In this document: piece by piece, positions 24,408-36,103 of the stretch
Position numbering within the stretch: position 1 is the stretch's first letter
How the letters are laid out: every line of letters starts with the position of its first letter
DNA from: Adiantum capillus-veneris
Lineage: Eukaryota; Streptophyta; Polypodiopsida; Polypodiales; Pteridaceae
Direction: 5' to 3'
Assembly (NCBI GenBank): GCA_014529385.2
Contig: CM043952.1
Coordinates: 68,887,370-68,951,369, forward strand
Length of the DNA stretch: 64,000 nt
Notes under the pieces: model-generated
What the model was told of the DNA's origin: nothing
Seen by the model: the letters and a program-made list of their open reading frames with translations, nothing else
The model's database searches: none
Translations under genes and position numbers: made by a program

Positions 24408-24540
24408 TAAGAAAACTAGGTCTGAGCTTGAGGTGGGAACCCGACCTAAACTTAAGCAAGCTAGGGTTGTGCTTGAGGTGGGAACCCGACCTAAACTTAA
24501 GCAAGCTAGGACTCTGCTTGAGGTGGGAACTCCACCTAAG
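24408..24540. repeat. 45 bp tandem repeat, three units, in LTR U3 of element 3
   Basis: The unit GCTTGAGGTGGGAACCCGAC starts at 24426, 24471 and 24516. The last unit has diverged (GGGAACTCCACC). Confidence 0.85.
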
Positions 24541-25200
24541 GTGCTTGTCATGCTTGATGACTAAGGTACTTGAGGTACTTGTCATTTAATGAGGAAGTTG
24601 CATGGGGGGTAAGATGCTTGAGTAAAAAAGAGAACCTACACACTTAATAAGGAATTTGCTTGAGAAATTTCCTATGCATAAAAATCTCAAAGTTAGGGGA
24701 ATTCTAAAAGAGCACATGGGACACATCTCAGACTCTCACTAAGCTTAACCGCATGGTGTGCTTGAATGCTATTGGTTGGGCTAAAGAGGGGTCCAATGAG
24801 CTTCTACTTCCATCTAACAAATATCTACATATTTTCAAGCTCTCTCTCTCTAAGGGGTAAGGAGGATACTTGTCAAAAGACTACCCATGTACTTGATTGC
24901 ATGCTGCATGTGATTGGCTAGGCGGAGAGGGGTCCAATGAGCTTGCAGCATGCAAAAAGGGTACCACTCGCCCAAAGCAAGGAGGGGGGGTGCTAGGGGG
25001 ATATACTCCACACACACACGCATTTGCAAAGCCATTCTCACTTGGTGAAAGTTGAGGAGCACCACCTCCTTCTCCAAGCTTATGAGAGTGAAAGCCTACA
25101 CCAACATTCTTCACTATGGAATGCAAATCCAACCAAGAGTCATGCTTCAATGCTTAAGCTTGCCATCCTCTCCATCTTCATTACTATACTATTATGTTTG

Positions 25201-25204
25201 CTAG
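25201..25204. repeat. Target-site duplication CTAG, left copy
   Basis: CTAG at 25201-25204 and again at 27793-27796 brackets the nested solo LTR. The empty site is read from the 5' LTR (TTTGCTAACAAGAAG near 17725). Confidence 0.75.
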
Positions 25205-27792
25205 TGAGGCGGTCCGGGCGGGCAACAAGAAGAGCGGCCTCCAAACACCCTTCGAGGCTCCCGTGCTGCTCAATTGGGGCTAGGGAAAGCACAATCAGAG
25301 ACAACAACAACCCACATCCAGAAACCAAACAAGAAAATGGGCACCACCTAGTTGTAGATGCGAACTAGGATGCACGTGATATCTCCTTGTACTCAAACGC
25401 ACAAAGAGAGGGGAATGCAAGATAGCCACACACACCAAACACAAACATTCACCATGCCAGAGAAAGGTAAATAGCACACATAAACTTGAGAAACTCAGTC
25501 TTAGCCTTAAAGACTAGATGCACACAAAGCTTGATGAGAAATAGAGAGACAACACAAAACTTGACCTTGTTGCCAATACACAAATTGTCTTAGGGTCACA
25601 GGAGCCCTCTCACCGAGCACCCTCTTACAATTGACCTTTTAGGAAAACAATTCAACAAGCCCTCAAACCACCAAGCATGAAATGGCACAACAAACTTCAA
25701 GGACAATATACCTTCAACCACCGGATGAGCCAACTTATCAAGTCAATTTGGAGAGAAGAGTCGTAGCTGCAGCATACAATTGCACCCAAAACTATGAATC
25801 TTATTTATTGGACAAGAGTAGGATACAAGTGTGATGTAGAGTATGGTATCACTCCACTCCTCTAGATGGCATAACTAACTTCAAGCTTCTCCATGCACCT
25901 ATGTGTAGTGATGGAATAGAGCACTCACAATGCACACACTCTACACAACTAGGCTTGAAGGGTGGTGTGTTATGTTGAGAATGGTGTGGTGTAGTGTGAT
26001 TATGTGATGATTTACAAGGGAGAGAAGGGCTCTATTTATAGGTTTTAGAAGCCCCGATTAGGATTAGGCTTAATCAAGTTTATTTGAAGGAATAAAAGAT
26101 TATGCATTTTTATTTTTATTTTTATTTTTAATGAGGGTGGGTCTCTCTTGTCCTTTGAGTCGCATGGATGTGGGCTCAAGGGAAGAGAATTAATGAGGAT
26201 GAAAGGAGAGAGGATTGAGTGAATAATTTGGGAGTGCCTACTCTAGTAGAGGGTGCATTTTACAATAAGGTTAGTGGTTAGTAGTTAGTAATTATCACTA
26301 AAAAATATTTACAAAATCATTCACCAAATGGTGAGATATATGATGAGAAAAGTTAGAGAAGGGATGAGCTTGTAAAGAGAGGTTGAAGCTTTGGAGAAGT
26401 TGACATTCACCTCTTTACAGCACTGGAAGAAGAAGCAGTCAGTATGGCGAAGTAGCGCATGTCGATGAAGCTATGTTATCTTCAAACCTTGGAAAATTCA
26501 TGATAAAAGCCTTCATTTGCAGAGGTTATCCTTGGATTTTTGCTGATTTTTTGAAGTTCTTTAAAAAGCTGAAGAGAGTATGGTAATATGGACATATATG
26601 TAGAAAGAAAGGGGGACACATAGGGTGTAGAAATGGAGGATGAAGGCTACGGAGGTGTGAGAGATGTGGCAATGGTGAAGAGGGTGAATTAGGACATGGG
26701 AGTGGGAAGGAGAGGGAGGAGTGTGTATGAAAGAGGAAAATGATAAAGTGGAAGAGGGAGTGTGGCTGCATAGCATGGGCAAAGTGGGGTCCACCAATAA
26801 AATCATAGCTCACAGCTCGTAGCTTTAAAAAAAATGAAAAAATTTGAGGTAAAAGTTCAGCTCACGAGCTACAAGTTTTGTTTGTATCACCTTTTCAAAT
26901 TCGGGGAGCATGTGATCTTTAAAATTCAGCGAAACCGACTGTTTTTTCCACTGTACAAAGTCCTTGTGAGGTCCTTCTTTGGATGATTCTTTTGAATATC
27001 TCCAAGAGTGAGCTCCCTATGGTGCATGCATGCATGCCACATAACCTTGACCTTATTTGGTAGGTCTATCATTGAAGATATTGTTGAGATCTTGATATAA
27101 GTGAATAGTACAACTAAGAAAATCAAATATTGAGGGGTCTAAAAAAATATGTATATGTCAAATATAAATAATATAGGTGGAAAAAATATAAAGGGGTCAA
27201 AATAAATCTCTCTCATTATAAGTCTACCATAAAAAGATGAATATTTTTGGTGGTCTAATTTATGAGAGTAATAGGTAATAGATGTAGGAAGGAAAAAATC
27301 ACAATAGTGAAAACATATACACATAAATAGAACTAGTTTTTTTGGATTTTTGTTGGGATGGAGTTACACCAAAAATAAAAGAAGCTTACATGAAATTATT
27401 TTTGTATGGAATAAAGAGTATGCAAAATGGTAAGAAAAAATATGGTAATGTTGAGTCAATGTACATAGCAGAAATAACACACCATAGGTAGAAATATTTA
27501 AATAAATACCAAAATAATTATGAAAAATCTTTTTATTTAGGCCCTATATACAATGAAATATTTACACACAAATGGGCCATAATATACTTATATTTTTTTT
27601 ATTTTATTTTTCTGGCTCAACTAGCCCAGTGACTAGCTATTTAAGGGTTTTTAAGAAGATATGGGAAAAGTCCCCTAACTCACACACACCTATATACAGT
27701 GAAATGGTAGGGATAGCCACAATGTCTGGATGATTTTCGTAAGGGGGGTTAACTCACTATGGAAATTACGGAGAGCCGAAAAACGGCTATCA
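25205..27792 (-). mobile_element. Nested 2.59 kb solo LTR of an otherwise unseen retrotransposon
   Basis: On the minus strand it starts TGATAGCCGTTTTTCGGC and ends GGACCGCCTCA, so it has TG…CA ends, and it is flanked by CTAG on both sides. A TATA-box candidate, CCTATAAATAGAGCCC, lies at about 26028-26043 on the minus strand, giving a U3 of about 1.75 kb and R-U5 of about 0.8 kb. No protein-coding block is found, which fits a solo LTR left by recombination between two LTRs. The U3 part is very AT-rich (about 27120-27640). A second copy in the opposite orientation starts at 63481. Confidence 0.78.
26028..26043 (-). promoter_or_regulatory. TATA-box candidate of the 2.59 kb LTR
   Basis: The minus strand reads CCTATAAATAGAGCCC, a good match to a plant TATA box. 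It lies about 1.75 kb from the LTR start, as expected for a long U3. Confidence 0.55.
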
Positions 27793-28022
27793 CTAGCAAG
27801 AAGAGTAATGATAAGTGAGGAACTATTTCTTTCTCCTATGGAATGTTCTCTAAACTCTCTCTCTTGAAAAAGTATTGTTCATGCCAAGTTAACTAAGTAC
27901 CATGTTTATGTTGCTACCATCAATTAAGTTCAACCTCTATGCTCACAAAGAATCTCTCAAAAGTGCTTCACCTAATTTCCTAATTCCGCTACTCTCAAAG
28001 TTCATAGGCAATTTCCATTACA

Positions 28023-28368
28023 GAAGATGGAAGCTTCAAGCACTAAGCAAACACTTATAAAACACAACATGAATTCCCTCATGGTCTCCGACCCAAGACC
28101 ACACACCTTCAAAGATGGTGAGAGCTAGTGGGGTATGAGAGTAGATTGAGAGGAAGGAGTAGTCTTACAAGAAAGAAGTATATCTCCTCAGATAATCACT
28201 CATAAAAGCTTAGCATAGCTTAGTAATTATCATGGTAGAGGAGATGAGCATGCATTGAATCTTGGATCTTGGTTGTATTTGAATCACAAAGCGAAGATTT
28301 GTTGGTGCAGGCCTCCCTTCTCACAATCTTGGAGTAGATAATGAGCTTCCATTAAAGCTTGAGAGGGG

Positions 28369-28417
<49 letters not shown>

Positions 28418-29321
28418 TTCTTGATTCACACATGAGATTGTGTGAGTGTGTGTGTGATAATGCCTTTGAAAAATCAGCCCCCTCTCTCTCTTGGTCGACC
28501 CCTCTTGCTAAATTCTCTTGCTGGCTTCCCATTGGACCTCTCCAAGCTTAGCCAATAGGGTTTAAGAAGCATAAGTGATAGTCTTGTGACATGTGTTCCC
28601 CTTTTTCCTTTTGTGAGAGCTTTAGGTAATGAAACAATGCAACTAAACTCTCATTCGACCCCTTTGTCTTATGGCCAATAGGAATCAGGCAAGCCATTGG
28701 GCTGTTGAATGCTCATTGGACCCCTTGGGAGACTGTCCCAATAGTCTTCTAGAGAGCCTAATTCTTATTGGTTCTTTTATCAAGTGTTTTTAAATGATTT
28801 AAACTAGATTTAATCTAGCCTAATTCTTATTGGTCCACCTCTATGGCCATCCAATAGGATTTAAGTGCACCTTGTGGGCAATTGGCCTAGGGAACTGACA
28901 TATGTCCACTATGCCCTTTGTGTAAAGGGGATTGCATGAGAGTGTGTATGTGTTTCTCTCCCATCCCCTACTAAAAGGTCTCACCCCCTCCTATGTAGGA
29001 GCTTGCAAAGACTTTTTGGCACACTCACAAAGAATCCAATTCCACTAAGCTTGACCATTTGGACTTACCTTTGAATTTTGGAACCTTAGCATTTTGGAAG
29101 TCTTAATGGGCTGAGGTCTTTGGAGCCCATTGTTGCACATTGCTCTTTTGGAGATGGCCCCCCCTTTGGATCCCTATTTTCCCTCCTTGATTCCCTATTG
29201 TGGCCAGTTTTCCAGCTTAACCAATATTCTAGCTTTTTCTCCCCTCGCACTTCCCCATATTAAATGATCAGTTTAACATGAGAAAATCATTTAGGATAAT
29301 TAGATATTAGTTATTATGAAA
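28023..29321 (-). repeat. 3' LTR of element 4 (family B), U5 side lost
   Basis: The right end reads …TTATTATGAAA; the complement TTTCATAATAAC corresponds to TGTCATAATAATC of element 7, with the terminal TG mutated. The left end starts inside the LTR at GAAGATGGAAGCTTC, which in the other copy is position 35176. It contains an AG microsatellite at 28370-28415. Confidence 0.8.
28370..28415. repeat. (AG)n microsatellite in family B LTR
   Basis: About 46 bases of AG. The same place in the other LTR (35530-35573) has a similar AG tract, so the repeat belongs to the LTR. Confidence 0.9.
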
Positions 29322-29336
29322 TTACCTCTCTCTTGA
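29322..29336 (-). other. Polypurine tract of element 4
   Basis: The complement reads TTCAAGAGAGAGGTAA next to the LTR start. It matches the tract of element 3. Confidence 0.65.
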
Positions 29337-29664
29337 AATCATATTCGTCCTTGGAGAAAATAAAGTCTATTCATTAGTTCTTTTTCTAGCGGGTTTAGGA
29401 TCCCTATCTTACCCTGCAACACCGTTCCTGAATGGATGACTAATCCATTTGGCGCTTGAGAGCCTAAGCTGCCGCAAGCATGTATGCATATTTGTCCTAT
29501 CAATCTTCCATAGTAGAGTGACAAGCTCTACTTGGTGTTTGGAAGACGTCATCTCCACAAACTTGATTCTAAGTATGCATACTACTTAACATTTGTGCAC
29601 AAATAATAAAAAGAGAGTCTTATAAGACAAAAATTTTGTTCATTTTAAACATTTTTACATTTGC

Positions 29665-31060
29665 TTACTCTAGGGAAGCATTGTCAGCATTGACAAGGTT
29701 TAGGTTATCCTTTAATTGTATGCCTTGGATCCATCTAGCATCTTCAAGAGGATAATTCTTAAACTTAATAAGATACCGTTGGATAGTCTTACCGCCTCTT
29801 AATACCTTGTCTTCATGTCGGAGAATGGACTTGGGCTGCAACACCTCTTCTTGGTCCTCAATCTCCGATGGGTCTTCAATAGTTGGTTCTTGAGGTGGAT
29901 CTCCTTTGTAAGGCTTTAGTAGGCTCACATGAAAAGCATTGTGTATGAGCCAATGCTGGGCAACTTGAGTTTCTAGGCCATGTCATTGATTGGTCTAAGA
30001 ATTTGGAAGGGACCATAGTACCTTTTTGCTAACTTAGCATAGTACTTCTGGTGTGCCGTAGGATTCTTGCTTGTCGTGTGCCTTAATCGAGCCTTGGGAA
30101 ATTTAAGTAAGACCCAATCATTTTCTTTAAAGGTTTGGGCTCTTCTATGCTTATTAGCAGCAGCCTTTTTCCTTTGTTGTGAGATAGAGATAGCATCCTT
30201 AATCTTTTGGAAAGATTCTTGTAGGTCTCGTGAAGATCTTCCCGTGTATCTTAAGTAGCAGGGGACTTTTTGATCTTCCCTCAATTACCTCAAAAGATTA
30301 TTTTCTTGTGGAAGTATGTACGGTGTTATTGTAGGTATACTCCACTAAGGGTAAGTACTTCTCCCATTGGGACCTTTGATCTACTTCCGTTACATAGGAT
30401 TTTAGTATATCAAGAATTGTTAGGTTAGCTATTTCACTTTGGCCATCCGTTTGTGGGTGATAGGCTAAAGAGAAGTTTAGCCTTGTCCATTCTCAAAGAG
30501 ACCCTTCTAAAAATTACTAGTTATTCTAGGATATGTATCGAAGACTATGGACATTGGCAAGCCATGGTACTTGAAGATTTGTGAAATGAAGAGGGTTGCC
30601 ATTTTATGGGCTTTGATAGTCTTTTTGACAGGTATAAAACGAGCTTGTTTACTGAACCTGTCTACTATCGTCCATATTCCCATACTCCCATGGATAGACT
30701 TAGGCAATCCAAAGATAAAATCCATGGATATGCTCTCCCATGGTGAATTAGGGATTGGCAAAGGTTGAAGCAATCCAGGTTTCTTCTCTATCAAACTTTG
30801 TCTTTTGGCATACCACACATTTAGAAACATACTCTTGTATGTTTGATTTCATGGTAGGCCAATAGAAATATGTTTCAATCCCTTTTAGGGTAGACTGAAT
30901 CCATCTATGCCCCGCATAAGGAGGAGCATGAGATTCATACATTACTTTCTCATGTAGTGAGTTGGCAACGCATAATCTATTGCCATAGAGAAGATAAACA
31001 TCTTGTAAAGTAAATGGTTCCTCTTTCTTCCCTAGTGCAAGGGCTGAAATTGCATCTCTA
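29665..31060 (-). pseudogene. Integrase and chromodomain of element 4
   Basis: The HHCC finger (ESHAPPYAGHRW … CVVCQKTK) is at about 30800-30950. The core has SISMDFIFGLPKS and, in place of SDRDPRM, FDTYPRI, so the second catalytic Asp context is damaged (about 30520-30530). A second block in another frame carries DGQSEIANLT (about 30440). The C-terminal part ([27 protein letters not shown]) is at 29973-30284. The chromodomain is clear at 29665-29928: [41 protein letters not shown]. Confidence 0.82.
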
Positions 31061-31690
31061 AAATCGGGATCAATAGCGTACTTATCTGTCATAGAAGATA
31101 GATCATTGTGAGTTTCTATGGGAACCACATTCACTCTCGACCGTCTTGAGAGTGCATTGGCTACTTGATTATGCTTGCCAAAAAAGGGAGCAATATGAAA
31201 ATGAAATTGCGAAAGGAAATTTGACCACCTCATTTTTTTGTCGGAGAGCTTGGTCTGTGTCATGAAGTACTTAAGGCTTTGGTGATCCCTCCACAGAATG
31301 AAAGGAGTCCCCAGTAAATAGTGCTACCGTGAGTCTAAGCCATGTAGAACTTCGAGGAGTTCCTTTTCATATATGCCTAGAGATTTCTCAACAGGCTCAA
31401 GCCTTCAACTTTCATAGGCTATGGTGGGCCCTTATTGAAGCAAAACAGCTCCAAGGCAATCACCACAAGCGTCACATTGGACCTCAAATGGCTTTGAGAG
31501 ATCCGACAATGTGAGGTGATGGGTTGAGAGCATTCTGAAAGCATTGTTCTCCTTGGTATACCATGTATACCTAACTTTTTTCTTTGTTAGGTCATGTAAT
31601 GGTCTCGTGATTTGTGAGAACTTTTCTATGAAGCGCCTATAGTATGCACACATACCTATGAAGCTTCCTTGGATTAGGCCATCCTTTTAT
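31060..31690 (-). pseudogene. RNase H of element 4
   Basis: RT-RNase H connection and RNase H: MCAYYRRFIEKFSQITRPLH, FEVQCDACGDCLGAVLLQ, then a frameshift, ending VGKHNQVANAL equivalent (FGKHNQVANALSRR near 31150-31190). The central catalytic part is in a different frame. Confidence 0.78.
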
Positions 31691-32340
31691 TACCTCTAAC
31701 TTTGATGGATCCATTTGGATTCCATATTCAGAGATAATGTGACCTAAATACTAAATCTCTTGCAAGAAAAATTCACTTTTGTTTCGATTAACATAAAGTT
31801 TATTCTCTCTTAAGACTTGAAATATTACCTGGAGGTTTTGCTTGTGTTCGTCCAGTGAATTAGAGTAGATGATAATATCATCAAAGAACACTCCAGTAAA
31901 GGTTTGGTGAGGCCTGAATAGCTTCTCCATCAAGCGGTTGAATGTGGCCGGTGCATTGGTCATGCCAAAATGCATGATAATGTATTCGTAAACACCAAAC
32001 GTAGTGCAAAATGCGGTCTTTACAATGTCTTGATCAATCATCCTTATTCGATGGTAGCCTTTTTCTAGATCAATCCTACTGAAGTAGGTCGACCCTTGTA
32101 GCTTATCAAATAGGTCTTCTACCTATGGAACGGGAAACCTATTTTTGATATAGTGATCCTATTTAGTGCTCTATAGTCGACACACATGCAATATGTATCG
32201 TCTTTCTTTTGCACTAATAACACGGGTGAGCAAAACGGAGATGAGCTAGGCCTAACCATGCCCTTCTCAACTAACTCGTGCACTTGCCGCATAATCTCCT
32301 CTTGTTGAGCTTGAGAAACTCTATAAGGAGGTTTATTAGG
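31690..32340 (-). pseudogene. Reverse transcriptase of element 4
   Basis: The C-terminal block 31751-32041 holds IDQDIVKTAFCTTFGVYEYI, the substrate-pocket segment FGMTNAPATFNRLMEK and the catalytic [10 protein letters not shown]. The N-terminal part (SPFCSPVLLVQK, CVDYRALNRI) is in other frames with a stop near 32125. The active-site aspartates are intact even though the protein as a whole is broken. Confidence 0.8.
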
Positions 32341-32430
32341 CGGTGAACTTCCTCAAAGAATTTCAATTGCATGGTCATCATTGCCTCGTTTAGGAGGTAG
32401 TTCACAAGGGATGTCATCAATAAAAACAAC

Positions 32431-34453
32431 TTAAAACCCCTTGAGAAAATTGGATAACTTTAGTTCCTTGTGATTATTTATATTTTCTTTTGCTAAAGCA
32501 TTAGGTTCATTTTGACAATCTTTAACAAAAATCATGTACACGGAAATAGAGCTCTTTATTGACTTAATGAAAGCTTGCGTATGTACACTGGGTATGGTGC
32601 TACCCATCTCTTTGGCATCTATGTACATATCTTTTTCCATGTACTTAAAGTAGATTTGCCTTTCAGGGGATTTAACATTGGCAGCCATGCGATCAAACCA
32701 TGGTGCCCCTAGGATTACATCCTCATGCTTGAGAGGAGAGATAAAGAAGTCCTCTTTGTCCACATCGCTTTGGACATGGAGCCTCAATTTCCAAGTAAAA
32801 GGAGTGACTTAAGCTTCTTGCCCTTTGAAAGCACCGTCTGTGGGTAGGACATCTCCCATCTCATAGGCTTGGATGCCTAGCTTGGTGGCCAACTATGTGG
32901 ATATGAAATTGTGAGTAGAACCAGGGTCAAAGAGAATAAAAGCATCATGTTGTCTTACCTTTCCCCAAGCATGGCATAGAGTAGATCCTTTATGGTGAGC
33001 TTCCTCTTCTTGGATTTCGACCAAGGTAGCTCTAGGAGGCTCATGGCGGGTGTTCTTTTGGGGGAAAGTGCAGTACACATGCCCTTGCTCGCCGCACTTG
33101 AAACAAGGGTTATCCTTGCGAGAATGTTCAAGCTCTTCAGGAGAGAGTTTGTTTGTGCCTTTGTAGACTCCCTTCTCCTTAGCTTTGTTGTTATTGGAAT
33201 TTCCCTTGGGAGACTTTGGACATTGTCCTTCCCCTTAGGCTCATTGGAACCCTTGCTTTTCGTGGGCTTAAGATTTCTCTTAGCCCCTATTTGGAAATTA
33301 ATTCGTGAATCCACCATAGTATGATGTATGACCGCAGATATGGTGTGTGGCCTTTGGGAGTTGACATACTCCACCATATCTTCAGTTACGTCCGCATAGA
33401 ATTGTTGTTTTTTCTCTCCAGAATCCATCTTTTTGAAGGCAGTGGCTTTGAGATGTATGTCCCACAACTTTTCTACATATTTGTGAATGGATTCATAGGG
33501 AGAGAGCTTCAAGCTTCTCCATTCGGTGAGTACTTTGTCTTTGGCATCGGTGACCAAAAACTGCTACATGATGGAAGCTCTTATAGCTTTCCATATTTGT
33601 GGGGCTTCACCATTTGCCCGTAGGCTCCTAGAACACCATTTCCTAGAGGACTTTTGAAAATGCATAGCTACATGGTGTAGCTTAGAGGACTCCATGAAGC
33701 CCTCATCTCCAAACGCCGCATCAAATTGTTGGAAGAAAGCCAAGACTTTTTCTCTTGCACCAAAAGTGCCATCGTAGGTAAGGAAAGAGATCCTCTTTTC
33801 TCCCTATTTGAACTTCTTGAGCTTCAATGATCTCTTCCACGCGGAAGAGGATTTCCTATCGCCTCTTCTTTTTTAGTTGCACCATCGCTTTCTTCAGAAG
33901 ATGAGGAATTTGAGGAAGATGGAGAAGAGGGTGACCTCTTTCTCGCCTTTTCCTTCTCTTGTTTTTATCATCCCTCTTTGAATTATGGTGTGGAGAAGTG
34001 TGCAATGGTCTTCTCCATTCAGGAAGTGATGGAGAGTGTTTTGCCTGCAGTATTCATGGATCCATCTCCGCCAAAGTGGCAAGAGACTCACTTCTTTCTC
34101 GTTCCTTTGGTGGGGGCTCTGGGTTCTCCTTTGGGAAGGATATGCATCATCAAGAAGAAAATTTTTGAGCCCTTCGTATGGATCCTCTTCTTCTCCCCAA
34201 ATCGGAGAGAGGCCTCTTTTGGGAGTCTCACAAGGAGGCTTCCTAGGTACTCTCTCATTATGGTGGGGAGTTTGGAGAATCCCATGAGCACAAAGCTACC
34301 GTTGCACTTCACTTTGGAGGGATGGATTGCCCATGGCTTGTTGAAGCCTAAAAGCAAGGTAGTTAACAATCATAGGGCATCATTAGTAGCCTGATCATTA
34401 GCAAAATCAAAGCTATCAACATTAATCTCACTCTCTTTACTATTTTCAACCAT
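32431..34453 (-). pseudogene. gag-protease of element 4
   Basis: The gag start at 34453 reads MVENSKESEINVDSFDFAND. A Lys/Ser-rich linker follows (about 33890-34100), then the capsid-like part (LTEWRSLKLSPYESIHKYVE, about 33480-33545) and the CCHC knuckle, which is degraded in phase: the frame reads CFKCGEQGHVYCTFP, losing the last Cys to a tract near 33075. The protease motif FDPGSTHNFIST is at about 32893-32930. The tail RLHVQSDVDKEDFFISPL follows at 32730-32787. Confidence 0.78.
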
Positions 34454-34840
34454 TCTAACAATTTTTTAGGTATACTTTGGCACTTCAATCCCTAGTTGCT
34501 GCTCCTCTTTACTCCTTTAGAAAAGCACTCAAGCTATTATACCCGTGGCTCAAATATCATTACTTGCAAGGAATAGAAGAGAGGGTCTTTCAACACCAAA
34601 ATAGTACCGGCTCCTGTCAAGCTTCTAATAGCTCAATAGTGGTTAAGCTATAGGCAAGCCTTGTAGGACTCCACTATTAAAACCATAGCTCTCGACAGTG
34701 ATGCCCCGTTATCTGCACGAAGGCAGGTGCACTGCAAGGCTAAAAAATCCCTATTCTCATTACTCAATTGAAATTAATAATACCAACCATTTATAGCTAG
34801 CTTGAGCACCTCCCTTCTAGAGCAAGAAAAGAGAAACCTT

Positions 34841-34854
34841 GTGCTCTGATACCA
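34841..34854 (-). other. Primer binding site of element 4
   Basis: The complement reads TGGTATCAGAGCAC, a full match to the initiator tRNA-Met type site. It lies one base inside the LTR end …TGTTGCA. Confidence 0.8.
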
Positions 34855-34855
34855 A

Positions 34856-35527
34856 TGCAACATCTAATGCCCTAGTAACTTGTGTGTAGCGGAAAATAGC
34901 ATAGACATAGTGAGCATTTCATTAGAATAGATTCCTAATGAGCATAGCAAGAGTGCTTGTATGGAGAGAGAAACAAAAAGGATAACACCTAGTTAGATAG
35001 TCATGAACAATACTTCAAAAGTGAGAGAAATTAAGCTATTGACAACAGTTGAGGACTGAATTTACGTGGAGCCAGTCCCCCCTCCAAAAGGCTTGGTATT
35101 ATAGGTTTCTCTCATCAAGGGAAAAATTTTACAATACAATTATTTGTGTTCCTTCAATAACTAGCTAGTGCAATGAAGATGGAAGCTTCAAGCACTAAGC
35201 AAACACTTATAAAACACAACATCAATTCCCTCACGGTCTCAGACCCAAGACCTCACACACTTTCGAAGATGGTGAGAGCTAGCGGGGTATGAGAGTAGAT
35301 TGAGAGGAAGAAGGAGTAGTCTTACGAGAAAGAAGTATATCTCCTCACATAATCACTCATAAAAGCTTAGCATAGCTTAGTAATTAGCATGGTAGAGGAA
35401 ATGAGAATGCATTGAAACTTGGCTCTTGGTTGGATTTTCATCACAAATCCAAGAGTTGTTGGTGTAGCCTCCCTTCTCACAAGCTTGGAGTAGATGATGA
35501 GCTTTCCATTAAAGCTTGAGAAGGAAG

Positions 35528-35575
<48 letters not shown>

Positions 35576-35786
35576 TTCTTGCTTCACACATGAGATTGTG
35601 TGAGTGTGTGTGTGATAATGCCTTTGAAAAATCAGTCCCCTCTCTCTTGGTCGACCCCTCTCGCTAAATCCTCTTGCTGGCTTCCCATTGGACCTCTCCA
35701 AGCTTAGCCAATAGGGTTAAGAATCATAAGTGATAGTCTTGTGACATGTGTCTCCCTTTCCCCTTTTTTGAGAGCTTTAGGTAGCG
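34856..35786 (-). repeat. 5' LTR of element 4 (family B), U3 side lost
   Basis: It starts (plus strand) TGCAACATCTAATGCCC next to the primer site and aligns with 28023-28630 of the other LTR up to GAGAGCTTTAGGTA. There the sequence switches to unrelated DNA leading into element 5. It contains an AG tract at 35530-35573. Confidence 0.8.
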
Positions 35787-35841
35787 ATCCACTCAAAGGA
35801 AACTTTCTTCAAGAGAAAGAAAAAGGAGAACACATTGTCAC

Positions 35842-36070
35842 ATGAACCAACCTGGAGCTGTTTCTCCTTTTACACCCATAACTCGTCAATCTGTGCACAT
35901 CATAATTACTACAAAATTTATATTTCAAGCAACCATTAGGAGAATTTTTGGACCCACTCGCCTTAATGAAATTAATGCCTCAATCAACCCTTTTATTTTG
36001 CCTATGATAAATTATGAACTAACACTTGATGTATATATTTTTATTTTGATGTGATCATCGTAGTCAAAAC
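35842..36070 (+). other. Short leader of element 5, role unclear
   Basis: Between the LTR stub and gag lies a 70-codon open stretch (MNQPGAVSPFTPITRQ…) in a different frame from gag. I see no known domain. It may be the leader or a decayed upstream segment of element 5. Confidence 0.25.
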
Positions 36071-36103
36071 TTTGTGGTACACAAACCTCCTTGTATTGTA
36101 AAA

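Larger units (their letters stand above)
17311..28022 (+). mobile_element. Element 3: Ty3 chromovirus-type retrotransposon, family A, with nested insert
   Basis: The order is 5' LTR (truncated, 17311-18235), primer binding site, gag, protease, RT, RNase H, integrase, chromodomain, polypurine tract and 3' LTR (24146-28022). The 3' LTR is interrupted by a 2.59 kb solo LTR (25205-27792). A GC-rich block of about 384 bp also sits within gag-protease. The RNase H-integrase frame is open for 460 codons, so this is the least decayed family A copy. The 5' LTR lacks its first ~650 bases relative to the 3' copy. The 3' copy lacks about 285 bp near its other end. Confidence 0.88.
24146..28022 (+). repeat. 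3' LTR of element 3, split by a 2.59 kb insertion
   Basis: The LTR runs from TGTCATTAAATATC to CCATTACA. Positions 25205-27792 are a nested solo LTR, leaving about 1.29 kb of original LTR. Near 27847 a further ~285 bp present in the 5' LTR (about 17790-18060) is missing; the join lies within a shared GTTC. A 45 bp unit is repeated three times at about 24408-24540. The LTR end abuts element 4 at 28023. Confidence 0.85.
28023..35786 (-). mobile_element. Element 4: Ty3 chromovirus-type retrotransposon, family B LTR
   Basis: On the minus strand the order is 5' LTR (34856-35786, truncated), primer binding site, gag, protease, RT, RNase H, integrase, chromodomain, polypurine tract and 3' LTR (28023-29321, truncated). 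Proteins match elements 2, 3 and 7 closely. Both LTRs have lost one side: the 5' LTR stops where element 5 begins, and the 3' LTR is cut where element 3 ends. The coding part holds many stops and frameshifts. Confidence 0.87.

Noticed and set aside
25201-27796. CACTA-type DNA transposon, because TAGTG and CACTA occur at the ends
   Set aside because: The motifs face the wrong way: CACTA elements start CACTA and end TAGTG, but here the left end shows TAGTG and the right CACTA, both created by the CTAG duplication next to TG…CA ends.
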